Shown here piece after piece: positions 1 through 11,433 of a DNA stretch of 64,000 bases. A program made the translations under genes and the position numbers. The stretch is taken from positions 6,572,001-6,636,000 of the forward strand of contig NC_092679.1 of the NCBI RefSeq assembly GCF_964355755.1, given 5' to 3'. A model generated the notes under the pieces. The model worked only from the letters and a program-made list of their open reading frames with translations. It did no database searches and was not told the origin of the DNA. Numbering within the stretch: the stretch's first letter is position 1; every line of letters begins with the position of its first letter. This DNA comes from Antedon mediterranea (lineage: Eukaryota; Echinodermata; Crinoidea; Comatulida; Antedonidae).

Positions 1-560
1 TCCTTTTCGACCACAGCTAATACATCATCTACATACCTTCGCCAATAAGTGGGTCTGATGTTGTCATTTGCCCTGCTTATGGCCTCAGTCTCCAACCATT
101 CTAAAAACAGGTTCGCAACGATTGGGCTAATTGGACTTCCCATAGCTATGCCAGATTTTTGCCTGTATATGATGTTTCCAAAACTGAAGTATGCGGTGTT
201 CACGACCAGAGACAACAGTTCCATAACATCTTCTACTTTCAGTTTTGTACGGTTTTGTAGCGTTTGGTCAGCCCTCAAGCATTCATGTATTATTTCCAGT
301 GATTTTTCCGTAGGGGTCTTTGTAAACAAAGATACTACATCAAATGAAACAAAGGTATGGTTAGGTGACACATGAAGATCTTTTAGTTCGGTGGCTAGTT
401 CTTTTGAGTTGTTTATTGAGTGTGTGGCGTTGCCAACCATTGGTTTTAGAATATCTCTTAGAAATTTGGACACCTCATAGTAAATGGAGTCTATACCGTC
501 TACGATTGGCCTTGGCCAGTGTCGGCAAACCAAGCTGACACCACTACCTTGAGAAAGTGC
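1..560 (-). mobile_element. Penelope-like element reverse transcriptase fragment
   Basis: Read on the minus strand, about 1-500 is one open frame typical of Penelope-like reverse transcriptases. It has the RT motif FVSFDVVSLFTKTP, then GIAMGSPISPIVANLFLEW, then the catalytic box RYVDDVLAVV, in that order. Upstream, near 505-520, the expected GLPK-type motif is readable only in another frame (GLPTLAK), so there is a frameshift and the copy is probably dead. The element runs off the left edge. No endonuclease part is visible. Seen directly: the motifs and the frame. Known: Penelope-like elements carry this GSPxSPxxAN plus YVDD arrangement. Confidence 0.85.
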
Positions 561-1114
561 GATGCTAACGCACGAAACGTTGGTAAGTTTTAACGTTTAT
601 TTTTCACCTTCATGAAAAACGAAAATTTGATTTCAAAAACATTTTGGGAAGGAGATGAATTTTTTCAATTTTATACGATTAATTAGCAAGCTCGATACAA
701 ATATGATCATCATATGCCCTACAAAATTTATTTATTCAAATATGCAAGACTACAAATAGGTATGTACATTTTTATATATTTTTTTACCACAACAATACAA
801 TATGAAATGTTTGTAATTGTAATGTAATTAATATTTAGAGCCTTTTTTATAAGGCTGTGTGGACATTTTTGTTTAAAAAAGATATTCAAAATTTCATCAA
901 TTAACAATTTTTTTAAATACAATTTAAATTGTACTGTATTCAAATTATTTACACTATATAAAAATAAAGGTTGATTAAAAAATTTAAAATATTTTCCACC
1001 AGGGACTGATTTTCCACTACACATCTTTTAGTAACCATGGCAAGAATGGCTTTATTGTTTGGTGAGGTGTAAGAGCAGAAGATGGAATGGCATCCTGATT
1101 CCAGATGGCTTCAC
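561..1114. other. non-coding, AT-rich; 3' flank of profilin-like gene
   Basis: No gene is supported. Positions about 1037-1102 look like a decayed tandem copy of the last coding exon of the neighbouring profilin-like gene. The minus-strand open frame through 728-1024 is low-complexity and is not called. Confidence 0.5.
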
Positions 1115-2742
1115 TCAGGCTTTCAGAAGATCTGCAAATCTTTCTACAGCTAGGACTGCTTTATTGTTCATAACCGGTGAGGAGTAGGAGCAAATGATGC
1201 AACCAGTTGGAATTCTACAGATGATAAGTCCAGCATCACTGCTCTTGGCATACAGGCTATCAACAACAAATAAGAGGGTTTAGTGTTGTTCTATTTATGT
1301 ATTTACCACAATGAACAAGAAGGACTTCTTACTGCTACTGTATTGGCATTTGATCTTAACTTCAGCAATGTGCAACAATCCTATCAATATCATCTATTTC
1401 ATATAGGTTTATCAGAAGATCAAGAACTTGAGCACGGTCGCTCGATCAGGCCCATTTAAAATTGATCAGACTCATAAAGATGATCTTATCTTCTTTATTA
1501 TACACTTTACATAACTAAACTCCCACAAATAAGCTTTTCTTTTCTATTAAAAATATGACATGGTTAGTATTCCAGCACCGGAACTCAACTGCCCGTTGTA
1601 GCGAGATTTTAAACCTAAACAAAAACATCCCTCTAGGCAATGGTGGGTAAAGACGATGGTCAATACAATTTTTTTCATTTAAAACAAAAATTTACAAAAT
1701 TGATTGAGAATTTAACCTACTAAACCCACTAGAAGACCCCTAGCCGCAGAGTACCACACCATTAAGCCAGCCAACCAGTCGGAAAAATTGGTGTGAAACT
1801 TTGTATATGAGGTTATAAAAATGTGCATGCATGAGCGATTTTTAATTGACCATTCAATTGCGTTGATTCTGCTGGTATCCTAACCACTTTCTTAAAAATA
1901 TTTTTGCAGAAGTGAATCCAAAACAACACTGTACCTATTAAGTGTCTTATTGTAAATATAAAACTTAGTTTTATCACTTCTGCTGTTTATTGCTAGCTCT
2001 ATTGTATCACATTGTACTGCCTGCTGCCCAGAATTACACACATCTTGAAGGCTCTTCCATTCAGACTTAAAAAGAAATATATAAATGTTAAAATATATTG
2101 CAATATTTTAGTTAAAGCTTGGTTCCCACTGATAAACCTGAAATGTTGCTTGTGCATTGAATCTAAAGTGCAAACCAAGTTTAAACTGGTATATAAATTA
2201 TAAAATATTAATTGAAAAATATTGTACTGTAAATTGATTATTTATGTGATTAAAAAAATAAAGCCATTTCTGGCTATATTATTTAATTAAATTGACATAC
2301 TGTAGTTCTATGAGCATAGAGATATAATAAATATTAAATAAAATAATATTTAATAAAATCACCTTTTCAATGTTTTCTAGCTTTCCTTGTGAATACAGTT
2401 TACATCCTCGTTTGGACAGCAAACAAACTCCATCTACTAAACCAGTTTTAAGTAGATTTTCTATATATGAAAAAACCACAATTTATTTTATTACAATAAA
2501 GCTTACGTAAAGAAACGTCCTGTCTGCCCTTTACAATCATCACCTAGCCTATCCTATCTGCCTCCTCTCTGCTAGCCTACTACTAGTACTAGGCCTAGCT
2601 ACCTAAATGAATGACTCGAAAACAACTAGGCCTAGGCCTAGGCCTACTGTATAATTATGTTATTTCAAACTAAATAGATCACGCTATGTAAACAAATACC
2701 TGTGAGAAAAGATTCCCAAGAACTACATGCTTTTTCACTCAT
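1115..2742 (-). CDS. profilin-like protein (four coding exons)
   Basis: Exons on the minus strand are 2742-2700, 2460-2363, 2023-1935 and 1256-1115. All junctions are GT-AG and the phases join without a break, giving about 123 aa, close to the usual 125-140 aa of profilins. The N-terminus has the profilin-type helix (SWESFLTENLLKTGLVDGV). The C-terminal exon reads SLYAKSSDAGLIICRIPTG and ends VERFADLLKA, resembling the end of the divergent profilins 3 and 4 (SLYAK, GVVVVKT, then a final helix). Known: profilins bind actin monomers and poly-proline; the testis-type profilin 4 has lost much of this. Inferred: a profilin-4-like, possibly sperm- or cilia-associated protein. The start is the first ATG of exon 1. 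It lies head-to-head with the PPP1R36-like gene. Exon 3 is the least certain because its acceptor could shift by 3 nt. Confidence 0.62.
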
Positions 2743-3171
2743 TTAGCTCTTTTGAAGAGGTACGTGAAAACTACAAACTTAAAACTTTTGTTTTTAATAT
2801 TTTTGTTTTGAAATAAATCATTGGGCATGTGCTAAAAATAGAAACTAATTGAATGGCTTTAAATTCGTTCTGGGCCGCATATATTAATGTGTGTAGCGCA
2901 TGTGTACGTCGTACGTATAAAAATAATCAATTATTTCGTGCTATCGATTACGCTATTAAGCGCATTTCTTTTACTAAAAATTGTAGTAAATAGTAATATG
3001 TCAGTTAATACAGTTCAACTTTTTCATATTCTATTTCTATTAATTAAAGTATTCATCAGAGAGAGAGTTTATTGATATACCGCCCTCAGGAGGTTGCTAT
3101 GATAAATAGAGAAAGCGGAGTCAAATTTCAGTCACAATTTTGAACGGTATAGGCCTAGCCTAGGCCTAACT
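2743..3171. promoter_or_regulatory. divergent promoter region, profilin-like / PPP1R36-like
   Basis: The start codons of the minus-strand profilin-like gene and the plus-strand PPP1R36-like gene are 429 bp apart with nothing coding between them. The 5' UTRs and promoters of both must lie here or in unseen upstream exons. No TATA box stands out; AGGCCTA repeats occur at 3150-3170. Confidence 0.45.
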
Positions 3172-6100
3172 ATGGCAAAACAAGAGGTTGTAAGCGTAAG
3201 TTTTCAAATGCATTTATACAGAAAGTAAAAAAACTAATGTATATTATATATATGTCTATCTCATTGAATTGAATTACTTGTTTTACTACTAAAACTACAA
3301 TTTAAAGTTCGGTCGCATCCGCGATACGGCGAAAATAAAAATTAGAACGCCTCTTTTCAGAGAGACAGAGAGTCTCTCACTTATCAGATACACTGAAAGG
3401 CCAGTTTTTGAACATTTCCTAATATTAAATTAAAGATTTTTTCCTTTTTCCTCCCATTAGACTCCGTCTCCTAGCAAAGGCCATTGGTACTGGAAAGACG
3501 AAACACAGACGCTGGAATTCCAAGCAAAGTATGCTCATGATGTTTAGAAATCCAATTAATTTAACAATGGTTTCGTGGTGTAGTGGTTATCACGTCTGCT
3601 TTACACGCAGAAGGTCCCCGGTTCGAACCCGGGCGGAACCTACTTTTTTTTTATTATAATTAATAGAACTCAAAATCCAGTAAATTTATTTAATTCAATT
3701 TTAAACATTTTTCACAATTTTTGCTTTCTTTTTTTTATATGGAAAATAAACTTTTAAATTTAAGCAGTCCCAATTTTGTTAAAGGTTTTTTTTAAACAAT
3801 TGCGTATCATAACCATTTCATTTTTTAAGCATTTTCTTCATTCTCATCCCAGCATAACTCATATCAATGAAAAGGATAGAAAAAACAGGCGATCAAAAAA
3901 TATTACATTCGCTGATGCAGGAAAGAGAGACAGGTATTTTGATATATATTTTTTATGTTTCTTTTTTATCTAATTATTTAGTAATTATTATTTTCTATAT
4001 TAAAATAAATAGAAGAATACTTTATGATAATAAGCCCAAAATAAATGAAAAATGAAGTATAATAAAATCAGACTTTAAATAGACTATTTTGTAATTTTAA
4101 TTGGTTATTCACTTATGTAAAAAAAAAAAAATTATTTCACTTATAAAAAGATTTAAAAAAAGAAGTCAGAGTGAACTATTAGGTGACACTGAAATGGCAT
4201 TTAAAAAAAAACAATTAGAAAAAAAAAATCTTTAGGGGACAATATTATCTAATTACTCAAAATTATTTAACCAGGAAAAAACTAAATTGAATTGGAATGA
4301 AAACTTTTCCCTCAATTAATAATGCATTTTCTTTTGAATACATTAGAGCTACACCAGTCAAGATGGAGAAAGGTCAGGGAGCTGGGGGAAGAGGTCATCG
4401 GGGACTGACTAATAAATCAAATATGAAGGGAGCAACCAAGGAAACTACTGTGACGCTTGAAAGAATAAAAGGTAAAAGTTCATTTATTATTTATGTGTGT
4501 TTTGTATTTTTTGTATTCACGAAAACAACATGACCAAACTAATATTTTATACTGTACATACTTTTAATGTCGATGTTATGGTTTTTTTGGACTGTGTTTT
4601 GTGAATTCTAAAGGTGATGTGTCCTAAAGTAAATACTGTAAATAAAGAATATAATATCTAACTTTAAATTGTCCATTTTGTAGTTTAAAAAAACCAAAAG
4701 TTCACTTATAATTCACAATAAATGATACGTCATGCTAAAGCAATCAGAATTTTTAACATAAATTTTATTCTTTTGTTTCTAATAGATGTTACACTCGCAA
4801 GTTTAAATGAAGTGAATTTTTCAACTGAGCTTTTTGAAATGAGTTTATTAAGGTAAGAATACATTTTAAATCATTAAATAAACACAATTTAAAAATGTAC
4901 TATATTGTCTCTTACGATTGTTTTTTATTTTATGCGCAACCAACAGCAAGCAACTCGCAAATTGCAGGATGGAAAAACTATTTTATAATGTATCATCATG
5001 CTTATAAACTAAAGTCCTATTTGAGACTTAGGGATTGGAGTTGAAAGAGTTGTGAGTTACAACCATGACACTCAGGATTGAACCCTGGACCCTAAGATTG
5101 GAAGGAAAGCATGTTAACCACACTCCAATATTTAATATTAAAATTAAAAATCAATGATTGTGTACTGTATCTGAATGTTTCATACAAATTTGTCTTTTAG
5201 TCTTGAACAATTTGATGTGTTTTTACTTGGCCTTCTCAACTATTTTGCATCGTTCTTTGATAAGATTGCTCTTGAGAATAAACCAAAACCTATGACCACG
5301 TAAGTAAGCAAGACATTAGTTGGTGCAGTTTGTTGTTTAAAGAACCTAGTACATCTTCCCAGACGAGTAAGGGGTGACCCCGGTGTACTAGTACACACAC
5401 AGCCACTGGCACTCACAGCCATTCATCATAACTGGGTCCTCTGGAAGGCCAGTCATTGTCATTGAAGAGGTTACTGACCCAGTATAAATAAATAATAATA
5501 AAAGAAAAACGTTTTTCTATTTAAATTTAGTGAACCTAGCCAAAAGGAAAAGAAAGAAATGGCAAGCATAATTGGTAGGATGGATGCTACTCAGAAAGGC
5601 CTAGCACAGAGCTATTGTGTTCTTGTCTTAGGCCTAGGATTGCAATCTCACCATCACATGGCCTGTGGAGGGTAAGACATTTATATAACAAAATAATTTA
5701 GCAATGATAAATTGCTTTAATTTACTAATCAGAAAACATATCTAATAATTGAATCAAGCTATTAAACCTATAACAACTTTGATTGAATGTTTTAGCTTTT
5801 ACATCTTTTCAAATGTATTTATCACTTTTGTTTCTCAGAAGTCGAGTGTCATCAACTTACAGAGATAGATTAATGTATGAGTCATTGTATAAGTTTTGTG
5901 TCTATGTTGTTTGGATTGCATTTAGAAGGAGAGACTATGATGTTATTCATAAAGAAGTTGGAAGGTAAATTTCTCCAGTAAAAGAAAGACGAATGATTTT
6001 TCGTTTTGCGACAACAAGACTCTCCCTTAGCAGAAATGGTCCACAGGCCTGTCAAGAGTGTCAGCCCATAAAACACACAATTGTAATTTGATTATATTAA

Positions 6101-8504
6101 CTACCCATCAAATATAACCCAAGGGTACAATTAGGTCATTTACAACAAGGTCACCTGGACAGCTCATGAAAATTCCTACATGGTTTTCAGCAATTTCTGT
6201 AGTAAAGTGTCTGTCGCACTCCAGCTGGCCTCTCATGTGTGTCAAGATAAACAATCAGAACTGGTAAATTGTTTAAAACAGACCAAGATTTATTACCCGG
6301 ATTTTTTAAAAAACCCGGGTGAAATGGACTGATTCTGCTAAGGGAGAGAAATGCCTAATGCATGCTATGACGTTGCTTGCAGGGAAGGTGGGATGTGCTT
6401 CCACGCTCTGTTAAACTACAAATACATTTTGGTGTCAACGACACATCATTGCGTAGGTTCTACTGTAGGTCGCGGCAAACCGAAAGCCCTCTACTAATGC
6501 TGTGGTGGTTGCAACTGTGTCATTCTGCTTACAATGTTTTTATGGTATATTGTTACTTACAGATTACTTAGATCAGATGTGTTCAACCCAGCACTACGTG
6601 TTAAGAACGCACCAGCAGAGGATGATTTAGTCGATACTGAGAAAAAATATCAAACAGAAATTGACTATGAGAAATGGAAGAGTGACTTTCTTGCACCAGC
6701 ACAACATAGAAAAACGAAACCGTGAGTTTTGTATGGGTGTTTAGTTTGTAAACCCAGTATAACTGAAGTTAAAATTACACCTTCTTATGTTACAATGAGA
6801 AGTTGAATCAGAATATTAGTATTTTAGAAATCATCTGTTATTATTATATTATTTCAATTATACAGTACTTTTATTTTATAGAAAACGCCCTGCCATCACT
6901 TCAATTATTAAGTAAGTACCGCAACATTAGGGAGGTTTTGCAACCTTACGAATACGATAACGAAAACGGATACGTCATACATTTATGAAACTTTTGAGCT
7001 GATCCCCATTTCATATTCGTAAAGCGTATTCGTGTTGACGAATATCACCAGTCATATTCGTAACTACAAAACGAGTATAGTTTTTGATCTATTTGCACAT
7101 TTTGCATTTGAATCAGGAATGATTCATGATTATAATATAATTATAGATTTATTGAAAGTAATTTACTATTAATTTACTAAAACGCCAAATCAATTTTGAT
7201 AAATAGCAGTTTTTAAAGTCCTCACTCGCTTTGATGTTACGCTAGGCCTAGGCAGCCAAGCACCAAGCAACTTCGCTCAAATTTACCGCAGTCATATTTT
7301 GGACGTGCCTCAATATTTCGTTGCCATGCGAAACAGATTTTTTTATGGCTTACGAAAACGAATACGTGTGCGTGACGTATCCGTTTTCGTTATCGTATTC
7401 GTAAGATTGCGAAACCTCTCTATTATTTTTAAATTACTAAGACCACAAATACAGTACCTGTACTCTTGTAACAAAAGTTTTTCACTGGTAATAAAGTTGT
7501 TCTTTTTTTGTTTTAGCCAAAGATCACCAATGTTAGTGTCTGTGTTACCAACTCCAAAGGAAGAGTCAAATTGGTTGTTCAACACTCACAAACCAAATCA
7601 TTCAGGGTAATTACAAATTCATCACCTACCTGGCTTAGTGAGCTTAAATTTTAATTTTTCTTTTACTGTAAATTAAATAAGATCTGGATTTCCCTTTAGA
7701 AATATGAATATTCATGAAGACAAGATTGCATTTGGTACAAAACTCTCTAAAAGGTAAGTTACTATGTTATTGATTTTGACTGTACTTTGAATGTTTTGTA
7801 ATAGCGTCATGCATTTGTTTTGTTCTGCTGAGGCCAGATGTTCAATTGTTTGTAATTTTCTGTTGTATTTGTATTATAGAGTTGGTATATTGGGAGAACC
7901 ATTAAGTGGATTCAACCAAAACACACTTGCAGCAGTTGGATCAGAACATGACGAAGAGCGAGAGGACATCGAGTCTAGGAGAGGGTAACTTAGATGCTTT
8001 AATTAAATCTATCACATTGAGACTGATGTAGGCCTATGTCATTATGTTCTTGTATGAGTCAGAACTTATCTATAGGGTTAATCAAACCAGCATTTAAAAT
8101 TATTTTTTTTAATAGGTCAATTTTTGGAAGTGCTCTTTCCAAGAATAGTACACCAGCACCACATGGTAAATAACCTTTCACTTTAGCACTGTTATTTAGT
8201 TAGAGGCCGGTTCAGATAAGTTGTGTTGCTAGCGGTATTATAATCTTTCACAATTGAAGCTAAACCCTAAAACAGCTGTGAATACTGCCACTACAATAGT
8301 TCTGTGATAATCAACATGATGATTGAGGGAAATCATAACGATGAAGATGATATAACATACTGGCTTTTATCATTTGTTATTCAATTTGTTAATTAACATT
8401 AGAACATTAATTAAAATGTGTTTTTTTTAACAGGTCTTAGTAGGCAGCTGACAGATGTATCACATGCTGTGACTGATGTGTTTTCTGATATGGAAGATGA
8501 CTAA
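3172..8504 (+). CDS. PPP1R36: protein phosphatase 1 regulatory subunit 36-like
   Basis: Fifteen exons with matching phases: 3172-3195, 3461-3528, 3853-3933, 4347-4471, 4786-4852, 5201-5299, 5531-5671, 5839-5964, 6563-6721, 6882-6911, 7517-7606, 7700-7753, 7880-7984, 8116-8165 and 8434-8504, giving 429 aa (human PPP1R36 is of similar length). The N-terminal motif GHWYWKDETQTLEF and the later helical core (VFLLGLLNYFASFFDK; YRDRLMYESLYKFCVYVVW) fit this family. KNITF at residues 46-50 fits the RVxF-type PP1 docking motif. Known: PPP1R36 inhibits PP1 and is linked to spermatogenesis and autophagy. The acidic tail ends VFSDMEDD. Intron 2 contains a tRNA-Val gene; introns also hold a tRNA-like SINE fragment and a MITE. 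The family name is from memory of sequence character and no search was run. Confidence 0.8.
3569..3640 (+). tRNA. tRNA-Val (anticodon TAC)
   Basis: A 72-nt cloverleaf. The acceptor arms GGTTTCG and CGGAACC pair with one G-T. The A-box region is TGGTGTAGTGGTTATCA. The anticodon stem TCTGC/GCAGA encloses the loop TTTACAC, reading TAC for valine. The B box is GGTTCGAACCC, and a T run follows directly as a Pol III terminator. It sits inside intron 2 of the PPP1R36-like gene on the same strand. Confidence 0.95.
5020..5130 (-). repeat. tRNA-derived SINE-like fragment (possible)
   Basis: On the minus strand this stretch has a tRNA-like 5' part with GTGGTTAACATGCTTTCC and the B-box-like GGGTTCAATCCT. 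It lacks a cloverleaf, so it is better read as a SINE relic than a tRNA gene. It lies in intron 5 of the PPP1R36-like gene. Confidence 0.35.
5335..5500. repeat. dispersed repeat E, copy 1 (inverted relative to copy 2)
   Basis: Contains TTTAAAGAACCTAGTACATC, AGACGAGTAAGGGGTGACCC and GGTGTACTAGTACAC, ending near a TATAAATAAATAATAATAA run. The reverse complement of the same blocks in the same order is found at about 28545-28668, so this is an interspersed repeat family of unknown class. Confidence 0.6.
6929..7421. mobile_element. MITE family C, copy 1
   Basis: About 49-bp terminal inverted repeats, nearly identical. The left end begins AGGGAGGTTTTGCAACCTTA and continues through ACGATAACGAAAACGG; the right end is the complement, ending AAACCTCTCT. 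There is no coding capacity inside. It lies in intron 10 of the PPP1R36-like gene. A second copy is at 34492-34821. Confidence 0.8.
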
Positions 8505-9299
8505 AATTATATGTCCTAGTTGGCTGTCCATACTCATTAGTATGGGGAGTGTACAGCTTTCCTCCAATCAACAATGCTCACCTCACTTAGTTGCTGTCCA
8601 TACTAAACTTATGAGCGCAAGCAAAATTGATGTGTTTGGGTTTAGTTTAGCAGCTTCCAGAAGTCGGATTATTTTTGTTAATTTTTTAGCCTACTACGGT
8701 TTGTTTAATTCACCAGTTTAGATTTTGTGGGTCAAACATGACTGGTCCTAATTTGTGTTTTTGTTTTTGTTTTTGGATGGGTTGTAAAATGTACTTATAC
8801 TATTATTTATTATTTTTTTATAATTATGGGTTTTTTAATTTAATTTTGCATTGATTGATTTATAAAAAGGTAATTCAAAATTGTGTGAAAATAGCTACTG
8901 ATCTGATTTATACTAAGTAAATTAATATAAGTGTAGAATGGTTTAATATTAATATGTTGAAATTAATATTTTAAGAAAATAATATAAATGAAATTTTTAT
9001 ATAATATTGTATATAATTTTGGAGGAAATTGTTTGTTTAATATTAATCTGTATATATTACATTTAATTACTGTACAATAAATTATTTTCACACAAGAAAC
9101 TATTGTGATATTGTACATACGGATCCCGTACATACTTACGGATTACGTTTTCTTGCGTTCCCTATTTGAAAAGAAAATTACATCTGAATATTTTTGATAA
9201 GAAAAAAAAACTTAGTGTGATACTTTCTGTCGACAGTTACTTTAAAATATATTCTAAATTTTAAAGTTTAAAAATAAGTATTTAAAATAAAAAGGAAGT
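8505..9299. other. 3' flank / 3' UTR of PPP1R36-like gene
   Basis: AT-rich DNA without a gene. An AATAAA hexamer at 9076-9081 is a candidate polyadenylation signal for the PPP1R36-like transcript. Confidence 0.45.
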
Positions 9300-9371
9300 T
9301 TCCCGTGCCGGGAATCGAACCCGGGCCGCGTGGGTGAAAACCACGAATCCTAACCACTAGACCACACGGGA
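9300..9371 (-). tRNA. tRNA-Glu (anticodon TTC)
   Basis: On the minus strand the acceptor arms TCCCGTG/CACGGGA pair perfectly, with discriminator A at 9300. The A box is TGGTCTAGTGGTTAGGA. The anticodon stem CGTGG/CCACG encloses TTTTCAC, reading TTC for glutamate. The B box is GGTTCGATTCC. It is canonical for animal tRNA-Glu. Confidence 0.95.
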
Positions 9372-9514
9372 CTACTTGTTCGACATCGTGTTATATGCGT
9401 CACTGATCTAATCAATGATACGCTCAGGCAATGAGTAATTGTCTAGTTCGCTGATTGGTCAATTGTCTTTGTATTGACCCCATGGCAACGAAAAATGACA
9501 TATGTAAATTGCTG

Positions 9515-9544
9515 TTAAAGATCATGGAACATGGTATTTGATGT
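9515..9544 (+). repeat. terminal inverted repeat, left end of TTAA transposon
   Basis: TTAA then AGATCATGGAACATGG and on to GATGT. It is perfectly complementary to 12622-12651. Confidence 0.85.
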
Positions 9545-10263
9545 TTATGTAAAATAGTAGTATTATAGTTGTTCTCCTTGATGGATATTAAACAGACAAT
9601 AAATTAAAAGTTTTCAGGACATAATTAAAGTGTTTTCTGCTATTTCGCGCAACTGCTCTCAGTTCACGACTATTCGGGTTTTTTCGGCATTTTCCGGTAA
9701 CCTCTGATAGTGACGTCATAAGATGAAGAAACTTTTTCGCCCGCCTGAGCTGTACACTGTACAAACTAGGATGTCAACACGTATTGCGTATGATTTTGAC
9801 AGTTCTTCGTCAGAGGAATTAGAAGAGGAAACATTGATAGTGGAATGCAAAACTGAGGAGAATGAAGGAGAAACTATTTTGTTTAACAATCGAAATATTG
9901 AATGGAATGTCGATGAAATTAATTCGGCCGTACATGTACGAGCCCGATTGTAGTTCTGACGATTCTTCATCATCAGAAGATGGCGACGGTGACCTAGCTA
10001 GGCCTAGGCCTACCTACAATTCAAGCAGAGAATATTCAACTTCAAACCCAGTTATTAAATTGGTTAGTAGTACTATCTCTTTTATTAAAAATTAATGTAT
10101 AACTTTATTGTATAATTAACAATTCCCTAGTAGATAACTAAACTACGATATTCTTCCGTCATGCCAGTGTTTGTATTGTGGCTTAGTTAGGCCTACCCCT
10201 AGCCTAGATAGAGGCTAGGCCCTACTGTACTTTACTCCAATTCATGCGGCTAGCCCTCTCACC

Positions 10264-10325
10264 GGCGACGGTCGGCTATCGTCTATAAGCCTACGGCCGG
10301 CTATCGTCTATAAGCCTACGGCCTA
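10264..10325. repeat. 27-bp direct repeat (two copies)
   Basis: The block CGGCTATCGTCTATAAGCCT plus ACGGC occurs twice in a row inside the intron of the transposon gene. Confidence 0.8.
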
Positions 10326-10604
10326 GATTGAATTTTTTTAACAAAATAAAGATTAGGCTAAATTGAATCGTAGAAAGCAAAAATGTACATTACGGTATTA
10401 GACTGACCATTTTATTTAACAAATTTGCACTTTGTTGTTTGAAATAGGCCTAGGGTAGGCCTAGATAGATAGGCCCACCCCTAAGGCTAGCCAAGATGCA
10501 GATTTATTTTCCTATTTCACACACAATACATTAAATTAATCATTAATAATCACTAAAACTTTAAAAATATTTAATATAGCGCCCTATAAATTGTGACATC
10601 TCAG

Positions 10605-10636
10605 AATATTGTAGCGCTCTAGAGCGCTACAATATT
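10605..10636. repeat. 32-bp perfect palindrome
   Basis: Each arm is AATATTGTAGCGCTCT read toward the centre at 10620/10621. It lies in the intron of the P2X7-ballast-like pseudogene. Confidence 0.9.
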
Positions 10637-11433
10637 ATTATTACAAAATATTTTTGTTTTTATAATACAGGTGTGATTGTGGCCATTGCCAGATGCTACC
10701 CACGTATCGCGAATGTCGATGTTGCCAGGAAGTAGGCCCTATTATTTATTAATCATAGGCTGGAGGAAGGTCAGACAATTTACAATACGGAGAAGCCTAC
10801 ATATGCATCACTGAACATCCTGGATTCACTGCTGCCTGTTTGAATTTGCATGTGTTGGAAATTGCATGGCTGCATTACCGCCAACAGTATGACACACCTG
10901 TTGAAGCCTCAAAACATAAACGTCTGAGACATATTGCGTACCGGCAACTCGCCAGATGGTGTTGGGGGTTTTTGGGCCGAAACCTAAGGGTAGTCTTAGT
11001 AGTAGTATGGAAGATGATTTCCAGTTTGCTGGATTTTTGGATTGAGTAAACATTTAGCACCAACTTGTATTGAGATTACAATTAACCACATACAATTATT
11101 TACTGTACTTCATAAAGGAAAGTATTGTACACTGTATCTGATAGAAATAAAATGATCAAATAGAAATAAAATATACATTTCTCTGACACAATTTATTAAA
11201 AAATTATGCACACAAGTGATTATTTTGTTTATAAAACTGTTGGCTCTGGATTGTGGCGCTGTATCCACATAAACAAATGGCTTTGAATCTTTCACTAAAA
11301 AAACGAAATAATGATTTATAATAAAAAGCATGATGGAATGTATCTCATTTCTTGGAGTATGTATTATACTTCTTATTTGAAGTTGATCAGTGGACCTTTT
11401 GGCTGCTGATTTATTTACTGCATAATTTTTGCC

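Larger units (their letters stand above)
9723..11049 (+). pseudogene. P2X7 C-terminal (ballast)-like zinc-domain protein, decayed
   Basis: The first part (from ATG at 9723) encodes an acidic, Ser-rich leader (AYDFDSSSSEELEEE). A frame change near 9900 is needed to reach RPYMYEPDCSSDD. After an intron ending in an AG near 10671, the frame reads CDCGHCQMLPTYRECRCCQE, then CITEHPGFTAACLNLHVLE, then HYRQQYDTP and WCWGFLGRNLRVVL. That order of Cys/His motifs matches the zinc-binding ballast domain at the C-terminus of P2X7 receptors, found in many invertebrate proteins without a channel part. Two in-frame stops lie at about 10749 and 10755, and the end after LRVVL is scrambled, so this copy is a pseudogene. 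It sits inside the TTAA transposon. Seen: motifs and stops. Inferred: it is cargo or an accessory gene of the element. Confidence 0.65.

Noticed and set aside
49-375. 108-codon plus-strand open frame
   Set aside because: It is the antisense shadow of the Penelope-like reverse transcriptase, whose motifs are all on the minus strand.
728-1024. 98-codon minus-strand frame
   Set aside because: AT-driven composition with no domain; only its first part resembles a decayed copy of the profilin-like last exon.
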